A stretch of DNA of 64,000 bases from CAWAYH01 sp963786195 (GTDB lineage Bacteria; Acidobacteriota; Vicinamibacteria; Vicinamibacterales; 2-12-FULL-66-21), in assembly GCA_963786195.1 (NCBI GenBank), contig CAWAYH010000001.1, forward strand, positions 410,739 to 474,738. Direction: 5' to 3'. Numbering within the stretch: position 1 is the first letter of the stretch; the number at the start of each line of letters is the position of its first letter. The position numbers and the translations under genes were made by a program. The notes under the pieces are model-generated. The model worked only from the letters and a program-made list of their open reading frames with translations. It searched no databases and was not told where the DNA came from. Of this stretch, positions 17,018-26,011 are shown piece by piece.

Positions 17018-18148
17018 ATGGTACGCAAGCTGAATCGACGCGAATTCGTTGTCACCGGCGCGGCCGCGGGCCTGGCCGCGGCCACACACTCCCGCACGTC
17101 AGCGCAGGCGCCCACGATGATGACCAAGAGCAGCGTCAAGCCCGTCGTGGTGTCGTCCGCGAACGGAAACCGCTTCAAGAACGGCGGTTCGAAGACGGGC
17201 GTCGAGATCGCCTTCGGCATGATCACGGACGGCAAGGACGTCCTCGACGCCCTCATCGCCGGCGTCAATCTCTGCGAGCTCGATCCCGAGGACACCAGCG
17301 TCGGCTACGGCGGGCTGCCCAACGCGGAAGGCGTCGTGCAGCTCGACGCGTCCTGCATGCACGGGCCGCTGAAGCGCGCGGGCGCCGTCGCCTGCATCGA
17401 AGGCGTCCGGACGCCGTCGCTCGTCGCGCAGAAGGTGATGAACGAGACGGACCATCACCTGCTCGTCGGCAAGGACGCGCAGAAGTTCGCGAAGAGCCTG
17501 GGGTTCAAGATCGAGGAGGATCTCAACACCGAGACGTCGCGGGCGCGCTGGGTCGAGTGGCGGCGTCGCACCGATCCGCTGCACTACCTGGATCCCATCA
17601 AGCGGGAAGCGGCGTTCCGCCAGGTCGAACGCGACATGATTGCGGAAGGGCTCATCGATCCGAACCATTTCTACGGAACCATCAACTGCAACGGCATCAA
17701 CGCCAAAGGTGAGATCTGCGGCGTGACGACGACCAGCGGCCTGGCCTGGAAGATTCCCGGCCGCGTCGGCGACTCGCCGATCCTCGGGGCCGGCCTCTAC
17801 GTGGACGGCGACGTCGGCGCCGCCGGTTCCACCGGCCGCGGCGAGGCCAATCTCTACAACCTTTGCTCCTATCTCATCGTCGAAGAGATGCGCCGGGGGA
17901 AGCATCCCAAGGATGCCGGGCTCGAGGCGCTGCGGCGCATCAAGGCCAACACGATTGAAAAGCGGCTGCTCAACGCCCGTGGTGAACCGAACTTCAACAT
18001 CAATTTCTATATCCTCAACAAGAAGGGGGAGTACGCCGGCGTCGCGATGTATTCGCCGTCGCCCCGCGGCCAGCAGTTCGCCGTGTGTGACGAGAAGGGC
18101 GCCCGGCTCGAGTCGAGCGAGCCGCTCCTTCAGGGCAATACCGACTGA
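17018..18148 (+). CDS. Tat-exported N4-(beta-N-acetylglucosaminyl)-L-asparaginase-type Ntn hydrolase
   Basis: 376 residues. The N-terminal twin-arginine signal NRREFVVTGAAAGLAAAT indicates Tat export. The autoproteolytic nucleophile is Thr221 in FYGTINCNG. The hallmark block SGLAWKIPGRVGDSPILGAG follows, then AAGSTGRGE. This is the glycosylasparaginase/isoaspartyl-peptidase family. Mature enzymes are alpha/beta chains made by cleavage before the Thr and cut the amide between asparagine and a sugar or another group. It follows the creatininase-type gene at 27 bp, and the inverted repeat over its RBS may limit translation. The downstream TPR gene starts 37 bp past the stop. Confidence 0.88.
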   Translation: MVRKLNRREFVVTGAAAGLAAATHSRTSAQAPTMMTKSSVKPVVVSSANGNRFKNGGSKTGVEIAFGMITDGKDVLDALIAGVNLCELDPEDTSVGYGGLPNAEGVVQLDASCMHGPLKRAGAVACIEGVRTPSLVAQKVMNETDHHLLVGKDAQKFAKSLGFKIEEDLNTETSRARWVEWRRRTDPLHYLDPIKREAAFRQVERDMIAEGLIDPNHFYGTINCNGINAKGEICGVTTTSGLAWKIPGRVGDSPILGAGLYVDGDVGAAGSTGRGEANLYNLCSYLIVEEMRRGKHPKDAGLEALRRIKANTIEKRLLNARGEPNFNINFYILNKKGEYAGVAMYSPSPRGQQFAVCDEKGARLESSEPLLQGNTD

Positions 18149-18185
18149 TCGGGTCGCACGCCCGGTCTGGATCGCCGCGCACGTC

Positions 18186-19391
18186 GTGCTCGCGGTCCTG
18201 CTGCTGGCGCACGGCAGCGAGGGCACGTTCGCCCAGTCGACGCCTCGACTGCCGCCACTGCTCGACCTTTACGAGCGCGGCGAGTACGGCGCGGCGCTGA
18301 CTCCCCTTGGCCCGTGGCCGAACTCCGAGCGGTTGCTCGAACGGTTGCGGGATGATGCCCCGCGGTGGATCGAGGCCACGGGTCCCGACGCCGCTCCCCG
18401 CCGACGGCTGATTGCCGCATCGTTCGCCCTCGAAGCCGCCCATCGCGGTCTGGCCAACTGGGATGATGCCCGCCACCTCGTGGAATGGGGCTGTCAGCTG
18501 CTGCGCGTCGGGCCGCCGCAGCCCGCCGAACGAACCTGGCAGCTGGCGTCGGTCGCGTTGATCCAGGGCGCAAGCGACGTCATCTTTCTGACGGGTCTTC
18601 CCAGGAACGCGAGGGATCCTCACCCGTCGCGCGGGACGGCCATCGACCATCTGACGCACGCGGAGCTCCGCTTTCCAGACGAGGCTCGCCTTCGGCTGGC
18701 TCGCGCGGTCGTTCAGGAATTCCGGAGCTGGGGACAGGACTCGAAGAACCCGCGACTGGCTCGAGGCGGGACTCCGACGCTCGACATGGGTGGCGGCGGG
18801 AATCTCGATCGGATGCAATTCCTGGTCAGTGACGTTCCGGACATCCGGTTCGATCGCGAGACGGCACAGGCCATCGCCACCAGTCGCCTCCGCGGCGTCG
18901 GCGGCGTCCGGGATCTGGTTGCAGCGCGGAAGAGCCTTCAGCTCTGGAATCTCATCGACCTGTTCGAGCCTTTCCTGGCGGACGAGACGACCCGTGCAGA
19001 CGCGCACGTCCGCCTGGGACACACCTACCTGCGTCTCGCACAGCCCGATAAGGCGCAGGCACATTTCCAACAGGTCACCGCGATCACGACCGATCCTTTC
19101 CTCATCTACCTCACGCGGTTCTTTGCGGGACGGATCCACGAGGCAGCCGGAGATCGCGCCGCTGCGATCGCGGCGTATCGCGAGGCGCTCCAGTCGGTAC
19201 CCCGAGCCGAATCCGCCGCGCTGGCTCTCGGGAGGCTCCTCTTCACCGGCGATGAGCGCGACGAAGCCTTTGACGTCGTCGCGGCCTCGTTGTCACAAGG
19301 GCCGGTTCAGGATCCGTGGCGGCAGTATCCGTCGGGCGGTTTCCATCTCTGGCCGACGTTGATCGCGCGCCTTCGCCAGGAGCTTCGGTGA
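18186..19391 (+). CDS. Exported TPR-repeat protein
   Basis: About 401 residues from the GTG at 18186, beginning with a short signal-like helix (MLAVLLLAHGSEGTFAQ). The frame is open further upstream but has no standard start near the preceding stop, so the start is uncertain. The C-terminal half has TPR-like helices (ADAHVRLGHTYLRLAQPDKA, RIHEAAGDRAAAIAAYREAL, SAALALGRLLFTGD). The stop TGA overlaps the GTG start of the VWA gene (GTGA), so the two products are probably made together and may interact. No enzymatic motif is seen. Confidence 0.7.
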   Translation: MLAVLLLAHGSEGTFAQSTPRLPPLLDLYERGEYGAALTPLGPWPNSERLLERLRDDAPRWIEATGPDAAPRRRLIAASFALEAAHRGLANWDDARHLVEWGCQLLRVGPPQPAERTWQLASVALIQGASDVIFLTGLPRNARDPHPSRGTAIDHLTHAELRFPDEARLRLARAVVQEFRSWGQDSKNPRLARGGTPTLDMGGGGNLDRMQFLVSDVPDIRFDRETAQAIATSRLRGVGGVRDLVAARKSLQLWNLIDLFEPFLADETTRADAHVRLGHTYLRLAQPDKAQAHFQQVTAITTDPFLIYLTRFFAGRIHEAAGDRAAAIAAYREALQSVPRAESAALALGRLLFTGDERDEAFDVVAASLSQGPVQDPWRQYPSGGFHLWPTLIARLRQELR

Positions 19392-20299
19392 CGCGCAGAC
19401 CGTCCGCGGCCGCCGGCGTCTTGCTCATCGCGATCGTGATGATGTTGGAGCCGGTCGCCACGCAGCGCCCCACTCTTCGTTCGGGGACGACCGTCGTGGC
19501 GGTGAACGTTGCGGTCCGAGCCGGCAACGCCCCGGTTGCGGGACTCACCGCGGCCGATTTCGTCCTGACCGACAACGGCGTGCCGCAGAAGATTGCCGAA
19601 GTGGGGCTCGAGGCGGTCCCCATCGACACCACCGTGATCCTCGATACGAGCGGCAGCACGGCGGGCATCATCGATCGGCTGAAGAGAGACGTGCGTGATA
19701 TCGCGAAGCTGTTGAGACCGGTCGATCGGCTTCGCTTCCTGACCATGGACTCCTACGTCTACGAGATCGTGCCGCTCGGGCCCGCGAAGGCGCTTCCGTC
19801 GCTGGATCGGCTGGCTGGCGGCGGCGCGACGTCAGCCTACGACGCGCTCGTCGCCGCGATGATCACCCGGGTGGACATCGATCGTCGCCACCTGGTCGTG
19901 GCGATCACTGACGCCATCGATACCGTCAGCGTGCTCGACGCGCGCGCGGTCCGCGACGTTGCCTCGCGCTCGGACGCGGTGCTGCACATCGCGATGGTCG
20001 AACCCGACAGCGGAGATCCCCCTCGATTCCGTCCGTGGGTGGCCTATCAGGACCGCGAGTTCGAGACGCTCGAGGATGCCGCAGCCAGAACGGGCGGCGA
20101 GCTCCACCGGCCGGACGACTCACGGAAAGGCACCGTCGAGAACTTCAAGCGCGTGTTCGACGACTTCCGCAGCAGCTACGTCCTCCGGTACACGCCCGCC
20201 GGCGTCGCGCCAGCGGGGTGGCATTCGCTCAAGGTCACGCTCGCGCGCACCGGCCGTTACTCGATTCGCGCGAGGTCCGGGTACTTCGGGCGCACCTGA
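19388..20299 (+). CDS. Exported VWA-domain protein, partner of the TPR protein
   Basis: 303 residues from GTG at 19388, overlapping the TPR gene stop. A hydrophobic N-terminus (AAGVLLIAIVMMLEP) precedes TVVAVNVAVRAGNAPVAGLT and DFVLTDNGVPQKI. The VWA domain has a MIDAS motif, VILDTSGSTAG. The end, SSYVLRYTPAGVAPAGWHSL through RSGYFGRT, matches the VWFA-related acidobacterial family. The last 231 bp are nearly duplicated at 20841-21071. Confidence 0.8.
   Translation: MTRRPSAAAGVLLIAIVMMLEPVATQRPTLRSGTTVVAVNVAVRAGNAPVAGLTAADFVLTDNGVPQKIAEVGLEAVPIDTTVILDTSGSTAGIIDRLKRDVRDIAKLLRPVDRLRFLTMDSYVYEIVPLGPAKALPSLDRLAGGGATSAYDALVAAMITRVDIDRRHLVVAITDAIDTVSVLDARAVRDVASRSDAVLHIAMVEPDSGDPPRFRPWVAYQDREFETLEDAAARTGGELHRPDDSRKGTVENFKRVFDDFRSSYVLRYTPAGVAPAGWHSLKVTLARTGRYSIRARSGYFGRT
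20067..20297 (+). repeat. Direct repeat A, first copy (3' end of the intact VWA gene)
   Basis: 231 bp match 20841-21071 without gaps (constant offset 774 bp). I count about seven differing bases, most of them synonymous, including AGA/CGA, CCA/CCC, CGT/CGC and GGG/GGC. The conserved reading frame in both copies implies that both were once coding. Confidence 0.95.
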
Positions 20300-20783
20300 G
20301 AGCCCACAGATCATCCGCCCACGTCCTGCACTGATCGAGCAAGCCGTTCAGACGATTGGCGTGATCGCGAGCGTCGAGTCGACGACCGCGCGCGCCTGCG
20401 CGTCGCTGACACGCCGGATCGCGCCAGGCGTCAAGCCGGTTCTCTGGCGGAGCGCGTCGTACAGGCTGTGCCGGCTGCCGTATCCGGCCTCTTCGGCAAC
20501 GCGACCCGCGTTCGAGTCGGGCCGCCGCAATTCCGCCATAGCCCACTGCAGGCGCACTCGTGAGCATTCTGTCGAATACCGATCAAGCGAGGCCAGATTC
20601 GGCTTTCCTGACTTCCCTCGAACATTGGGCTGACCTGGCGCAGTGCTCAGAAGGAGTTGCGTGGGCCTTTAACAAGGCGTTGCGACTTGGATAGACTCGC
20701 GACGGAAAAGGGCACGCACGGATACCGGGGCGGGCTGACGGTTTTGACTACGACATCGCGTACCGCTAAGGGCTCGCGTCGTT
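20300..20783. other. Unique segment between the two A repeats, left part
   Basis: Apart from the AraC remnant nothing is recognisable. 20641-20783 holds no credible frame, tRNA or promoter. Its right limit is the long hairpin at 20784. Confidence 0.5.
20335..20640 (-). pseudogene. Remnant of an AraC-type regulator (C-terminal HTH only)
   Basis: On the minus strand LDRYSTECSRVRLQWAMAEL leads into RRPDSNAGRVAEEAGYGSRH and SLYDALRQRTGLTPGAIRRV, the second helix-turn-helix of an AraC/XylS regulator. The stop is at 20348. The frame continues to about 20620 with no ligand-binding domain and no convincing start. The intact C-terminus lies about 50 bp inside the end of repeat A copy 1. This is a fragment left by insertion or deletion. 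Confidence 0.65.
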
Positions 20784-20840
20784 GGGGTCAGATCTTGTAT
20801 TTCAACATTTCGACGATGTTGAAATACAAGATCTGACCCC
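20784..20840. repeat. Perfect 25-bp-stem hairpin, REP/IS-end-like
   Basis: The left arm 20784-20808 begins GGGGTCAGATCTTGTATTTC. The right arm 20816-20840 is its exact reverse complement, ending in GATCTGACCCC. The loop is TTCGACG. The right arm ends exactly where repeat A copy 2 begins. GGGGTCAG-type hairpins recall REP elements moved by IS200-like (RAYT) transposases, but no transposase is present. This origin is inference. Confidence 0.85.
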
Positions 20841-21073
20841 CGCTCGAGGATGCCGCAGCCCGAACGGGCGGCGAGCTCCACCGGCCGGACGACTCACGGA
20901 AAGGCACCGTCGAGAACTTCAAGCGCGTGTTCGACGACTTCCGCAGCAGCTACGTCCTCCGGTACACGCCCGCCGGCGTCGCGCCCGCGGGGTGGCATTC
21001 GCTCAAGGTCACGCTCGCGCGCACCGGCCGCTACACGATTCGCGCGAGGTCCGGGTACTTCGGCCGCCCGTAA
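20841..21073 (+). pseudogene. Truncated second copy of the VWA gene (3' end only; repeat A copy 2)
   Basis: The frame LEDAAARTGGELHRPDDSRK through GRYTIRARSGYFGRP ends in TAA at 21071-21073. It equals the last 77 codons of the gene at 19388-20299 with only two or so amino-acid changes (Ser to Thr, Thr to Pro). The 5' part is missing; the copy starts at the hairpin edge. The low ratio of replacement to silent changes suggests decay from a formerly functional tandem paralogue rather than a random copy. Confidence 0.85.
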
Positions 21074-21104
21074 CCACGGATCACACGGATTACACGGATC
21101 GGAT
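21074..21104. repeat. ACACGGAT-type tandem array
   Basis: CCACGGAT, CACACGGAT and TACACGGAT in a row, then a decayed unit. The reverse complement ATCCGTGT occurs in arrays at 48818-48859 and 61619-61644, and related CGGACAACA units at 63903-63960. Confidence 0.85.
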
Positions 21105-21163
21105 TCGGTGGGCCGTCCCGCTCGTCGAGTCCACCGAACTACCACCGGCACCGTACCCGTGTA

Positions 21164-21169
21164 TATAAT
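21164..21169 (+). promoter_or_regulatory. Possible -10 element TATAAT for the first BNR protein
   Basis: TATAAT lies 30 bp before the ATG at 21200, in an otherwise GC-rich spacer. TG occurs two bases upstream of an extended -10 position. No clear -35. Confidence 0.45.
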
Positions 21170-21199
21170 TGCCCGCCACTCTGCGTCCTGGAGGCAGCA

Positions 21200-24100
21200 A
21201 TGAGGTTATTCCGTCTGGTTGGGCTCGGTGCGATGCTCGCCATCGCGTTCGCAGGGCAGTCGATTCTGTCAGAACAGACGCCCGCGGCGAAGAAGGGCGG
21301 CGGTCCGTTCGACTCGCTGCGCTTCCGGCAGATCGGGCCGGCGAGCATGTCGGGACGCATCGCCGACCTGGCGGTCTACGAGGCCAATCCGATGATCTAC
21401 TACGTCGGTACGGCCCATGGTGGCGTCTGGAAGACGACCAACAACGGCACGACCTTCGAAGCGCAGATGCAGGATCAGGGTCTCATGTCGATCGGCGACG
21501 TGACGATCTCGCAGTCCAACCCGGATCTCGTGTGGGTGGGTACCGGCGAGTCGAACAACCGCCAGAGCACCTCCTGGGGCGATGGCGTTTACAAGTCCAC
21601 CGACGGCGGAAAGACTTACACCAACATGGGCCTGGCCACTTCGCGCCACATCAACCGCATCCTCATCGATCCGCGGAACAACGACGTGGTCCTGGTAGCA
21701 GCCACTGGCAGCCTATGGGGTCCGGGCGGAGACCGTGGCGTCTACAGGACGATCGACGGCGGCAAGACGTGGAAGCAGGTCCTGAAGGTCGACGAGGAAA
21801 CGGGCGCCAACGAGCTCGTGATGGACCCGTCGAACAGCCAGGTGCTGTGGGCGTCGACGTACCAGCGGCGCCGGACCGCGTGCTGCATGAATGGCGGCGG
21901 CCCCGGCAGCGGCATCTGGAAATCGACCGACGGTGGCGAGACCTGGACGCGGATCAAGGGCGGCCCGCTCGACGGTCCTCTCGGGAGGATCGCGCTCGAC
22001 GTGTATCGGCGGCGCCCGAACATCCTCTATGCGTTGATTGAGGGCCCGGGTGGCGGGGGACGCGGCGGCGGAGGCGAGGAAGGCCCGGGCCAGGCGGCTG
22101 CCGGCGGCCGAGGAGCAGAAGGTGGTGGTCGCGGCGAAGGCGGCGGACGGGGCGGTGGTGGCGGCGTGAGCGCGGCGCCCACGGGGCTCTATCGTTCGGA
22201 CGATGCCGGAGCGACGTGGCGCAAGGTGAGCAACGCGAATCCGCGGCCGATGTATTTCAGCCAGGTCCGCATCGATCCCAACGATCCTGAAGTCGTGTAT
22301 CTGGGAGGCGTCGATCTCCATCAGACGCTCGACGGCGGCCGCACCGTCAACACGGCGGCGGCCTCACGGACGCACTCGGATCATCACGCGATCTGGATCA
22401 ACCCCGCCAACTCGAACCACGTCCTGATCGGGAACGACGGCGGCCTCGCTGTGTCGTACGACATGTCCAAGACATGGGTGTTCATTCCCAACCTGCCAGT
22501 CGGGCTCTTCTATCACGTGAGTTACGACATGGCCACGCCGTACAACATCTGCGGCGGCATGCAGGACAACTACAACTGGTGCGGGCCCAGCCAGACGCGG
22601 AGCACTGCGGGCATCGGCAACCATCACTGGGCCACGATCCAGGGAGGCGACGGGTTCGTCGTGCTGCAGGATCCGACAGACTTTCGCGTGGCCTTCAGCG
22701 AGTCGCAGGACGGCAACATCGTCCGCGTCGATCGCGTGACGGGCGAGACCATGCAGATCCGGCCTCAGCCGGGTCCGGGTGAGCCGCCGCTCAGGTGGCA
22801 CTGGGATACGCCGCTCATCCACTCGCCGCACGACCCGAAGGTGGTCTATGCGGCGGCCAACAAGGTGTTCCGGTCGTCCGACAAGGGGCTCTCGTGGGTC
22901 GCGGTGAGCGCCGACCTCACGACCGGTCAGAACCGCGACGAGATCGCGACCATGGGCGTCAAGGGGAGCGAGATCAACATCTCGCGCAATGACGGCATCC
23001 AGGCGTGGCCCGCGATCGTGTCGTTCGCCGAGTCGCCCAAGCGTCCCGGCGTCCTGTATGCGGGAACCGATGATGGACAACTGGCTGTGACGCGCGACGC
23101 CGGCAAGACATGGTCGCAAGTCATCGACAAGGTTTCCGGCGTTCCAAAGGGGATTTACGTCTCGGAGGTCGTCCCGTCCCGGTTCGACGAAGGCACGGTC
23201 TACGCGACATTCGACGGTCATCGTCAGAACGACTTCGAAACCTACGTCTACGCGAGCAACGACTTCGGTCAGACGTGGCGTTCCATCAACGCGAATCTCA
23301 AGGGCGAGATCGCCCGAACGCTCACCGAAGACCTGAAGAACCCCGACGTGCTGTATCTCGGGACCGAGACCGGGCTGTTTCTGTCGCTCGATCGCGGCAA
23401 GAGTTGGCAGCGGCTGCGCGCGAACCTGCCCACCGTGCGCATCGACGAGATTACGCTGCACCATCGCGACAACGCGATGATCCTCGCGACCCATGGGCGC
23501 GTGATCTGGATTCTGGACAACCTGGCTCCCATTCAGGAGTTCGCGGCCGCGCAGACGACGACCGCCGACGCAAAGCTGCTTCGCGGTGCCCGCCTACGCG
23601 ATGTACCGCCGCTCCGTGGAGCGATCGCAACTATCAGTTCTGGGGCGACCAGACGTTCTTCGGCGAGAACCCTCCGCAGGCCGCGGTGATCTCGTGGTAC
23701 CTCAAGAAACCGGTCAACACGCTGCAGCTCAAGATGACTGACGCAGCGGGCCGCGAGGTGCGCGAAATTTCCGGCCCCGTGCTCGCCAGCGTGAATCGCG
23801 AAGGCATTCAGTCGGCGTGCTGGGATCTGCGCGTGCAACCGGCACCAGCGCCGGCGTTCGGCGGCCAGGGGAGAGGGCAGGGTGGCCGCGGCGCCGAGGG
23901 TGGCCGTGGCGCTGAGGGTGCGGGCCGTGGAGAACAGGCCGGTCGCGGCGGACAGGGCGGCGGCGGTGTGCAGAGCCCGTTCGGCGCCGGCTGCGGCGGC
24001 GGCGGTGGCGCCGGCCGCGGCGGGTTCGGCGGCGGAGGCGGCGGCAATCCCGGGCCCTTCGTCCTGCCCGGCATGTACAACGTCGCGCTCGTCGTCGACG

Positions 24101-24642
24101 GCAAGACCGTCGACACGAAGCCGCTGCGCGTGATGGCGGACCCGGAAGTCGTCTTGACCGAGGTCGAGCGGAAGCGCATGTTCGACATGGCGATGGAGAT
24201 GCACGAGCTGCAGCGCCGGAGCACGGAGGTCGGAACCGGCGTGACGTCGCTCAACACGAGGCTCACGGAGCTGGTCAAGGAAGTCGGCGAGAAGACCGAC
24301 GTGCCAGCCGATCTCAAGTCATCGGTCGGGTCGTTGCAGAAAGAAGTGGCGGCGCTCGCGCCCAAGTTCGCCGCGCCCGCCGGCGGTCGTGGCGGCGGCG
24401 GCGGTGGCGGCCGCGGCGGTGGCGCCGGCGACAGCCTGGTCGCCCGGGTGGGTCAGGCCAAGAACGGCCTGATGGCCGGCATGCCGGCGACCGAGCAGAC
24501 GATGCGGGCGTACAACGAGGCGAGGACGCAGCTGCCGAAGGCGATCGCCGACGCCAATACGCTCTTCACGCGGGCGGCCACGCTCAGCAGCGCGCTGACG
24601 AAACACAACCTGACGCTGACGGCGCCAACACCGGTCAAATGA
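21200..24642 (+). CDS. Secreted BNR/sortilin-like repeat protein (WD40/YVTN-type), frameshift near 23,600
   Basis: About 1,147 residues. A signal peptide (MRLFRLVGLGAMLAIAFAGQ) is followed by many beta-propeller repeats with Asp-box motifs such as STDGGKTY, TIDGGKTWK, STDGGETWTR, SDDAGATWRK and SNDFGQTWRS. This is the VPS10/BNR 'glycosyl hydrolase' family common in Acidobacteriota and Bacteroidota. Two Gly-rich inserts (about residues 285-325, and 23870-24055) interrupt the propeller. Near 23,575-23,625 the frame shifts at least once: NYQFWGDQTFFGENPPQAAV continues the protein in another frame. The C-terminus holds an all-helical segment (RMFDMAMEMHELQRRSTEVG). No catalytic residue is recognised; carbohydrate or protein binding is likely. 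Confidence 0.82.
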
Positions 24643-24668
24643 GGTGCTGAAGGTGCTGGAGGTGCTGC
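24643..24668. repeat. Three tandem AGGTGCTG-type units
   Basis: AGGTGCTGA, AGGTGCTGG and AGGTGCTGCC directly follow the stop of the BNR gene in the 37-bp convergent spacer. Confidence 0.8.
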
Positions 24669-24679
24669 CTTCGGTGCCC

Positions 24680-25816
24680 TCATTGTCGCCCGTACTTGCC
24701 GAGGAGCGCTTTGAGTTGGTCGACTGGCAGCGCTCTGACGGTCCGTCCGTTCCCCGTGGTGTCGGTGGCCTTGAGCAGCGAGTTGTAGACCGCTTCCTCC
24801 GTGGCGTCGAGCACGGCTTCGAACAGGCCTGACACGGCGTCCGTCGGCAGGATCGTGCGGGGCTGCGGGCCGTTGGTGTTCGTCACCCGCAGGCTCGGAT
24901 GCGTCGAGAACGCGATCGCGAAGTCGCCGCTGCCGTTGGAGTAGGTGGAGCCCGTCCTCGCGAGCGCGAAGACGGCGCGCGCGGCGAGCCGCTCGAGGTC
25001 GCGCGCGTCGAGCGGCGCGTCCGTGGCCACGACGATCATGCAGGATCCGTCCGCCGGGTCCGCGCGGAGGTCCATCGCGGAAGCGCCGGTTCGCGGGGTG
25101 AGCTCGCGCCAGACGGGGACTCCGGCGATCGTCAGGCGGCCCCCGTAGTTCGACTGCACGAGCACGCCGACCGTCCACGTGTCGTTCTGCTGCTGCACGG
25201 TGCGCGAGGACGTGCCGATCCCGCCTTTCCAGCCGAACGCCACGGTCCCCGTGCCGGCGCCGACCGCCCCCTCGTCAACGGCCCCGTCACGCGCGTTCGC
25301 GATGGCCGACGTCACGTGATCGCGCGTGACGTGCAGACCCCGGATGTCGTTCAAGCCGCCATCGTTCGTTTCGCCAACCAGACCGTTGACCGATCGGACG
25401 GCATCGTTGCCCGGCTGAGCAATCGTCCATCGCACGACCGCGTCGAGCGCCGCGCCGACCGACAGCGTATTGGTCAGGACAATCGGAGACTCGATCGTGC
25501 CCAGCTCCTGGACCTGGGTGGAGCCCGCCAGCTTGCCGAAGGCATTGCCGACGAACACGGCGCCGGCGACCTTCTCCCGGAAAAGGTTGCCCCCATGCGG
25601 CAGGATGGCCGTGACTCCCGTCCGCACGTTGTCGCCCGTGACGACCGTCGTATGCCCGACGCGCACGCCGCTCACGTCGGTGATCGCGTTCAACGGCCCC
25701 GGGTTTCCGGCACCGGGTCGAATCCCCAGATCGCGCGTTCGCGGCCGCCCCTGTCCCGCGACTCCGCTACCCACCGCCACGGCTATCGCCATCACGATTG
25801 CTGCAGTAAATCGCAT
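24680..25816 (-). CDS. Exported P1/DmpA-family (S58) aminopeptidase
   Basis: 378 residues from the ATG at 25814-25816. A signal peptide (MRFTAAIVMAIAVAVGSGVA) precedes the DmpA/BapA fold: LGIRPGAGNPGPLNAITDVS, VRVGHTTVV, TAILPHGGNLF and EETNDGG-like VGETNDGG. The self-cleavage site appears as PADG|SCMIVVATDAPL, where the Ser becomes the N-terminal nucleophile of the beta chain. These enzymes remove D- or beta-amino acids from short peptides. Export adds to the peptide-scavenging set of this window. The gene is divergent from an S9 peptidase. Confidence 0.87.
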   Translation of the reverse strand: MRFTAAIVMAIAVAVGSGVAGQGRPRTRDLGIRPGAGNPGPLNAITDVSGVRVGHTTVVTGDNVRTGVTAILPHGGNLFREKVAGAVFVGNAFGKLAGSTQVQELGTIESPIVLTNTLSVGAALDAVVRWTIAQPGNDAVRSVNGLVGETNDGGLNDIRGLHVTRDHVTSAIANARDGAVDEGAVGAGTGTVAFGWKGGIGTSSRTVQQQNDTWTVGVLVQSNYGGRLTIAGVPVWRELTPRTGASAMDLRADPADGSCMIVVATDAPLDARDLERLAARAVFALARTGSTYSNGSGDFAIAFSTHPSLRVTNTNGPQPRTILPTDAVSGLFEAVLDATEEAVYNSLLKATDTTGNGRTVRALPVDQLKALLGKYGRQ

Positions 25817-25830
25817 AACTGGTCTCACAG

Positions 25831-25926
25831 CCTCCGAACCCCGAGCTTCCGAACCCCGAGCTACCGAGCCCCGAGCTTCCGAACCCCGAACTCCGAACCC
25901 CGAGCTTCCGAACGTCCGAGTCTCCG
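25831..25926. repeat. CCGAACCCCGAGCTT-type tandem array
   Basis: Seven or so imperfect units of about 14 bp (TCCGAACCCCGAGCT) fill half of the divergent spacer between the S58 and S9 peptidase genes. The unit differs from those of the other arrays. Confidence 0.85.
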
Positions 25927-25950
25927 GCCATTTGTCCATCCGCGCTTTTG

Positions 25951-25966
25951 GCCCCATAATAGGGCC
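25951..25966 (+). promoter_or_regulatory. Possible promoter/operator, inverted repeat around CATAAT
   Basis: GGCCC and GGGCC flank CATAAT about 50 bp before the start of the S9 peptidase gene. It could be a -10 element inside an operator. Evidence is weak. Confidence 0.3.
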
Positions 25967-26011
25967 GCTTTCCGCCCAAGGGACTCTACGCTTCGAAGAA
26001 GAGGTGGCTTC

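Noticed and set aside
20669..20881. 70-codon minus-strand frame across the hairpin
   Set aside because: It arises from the inverted repeat and antisense of the VWA fragment; no homology recognised.
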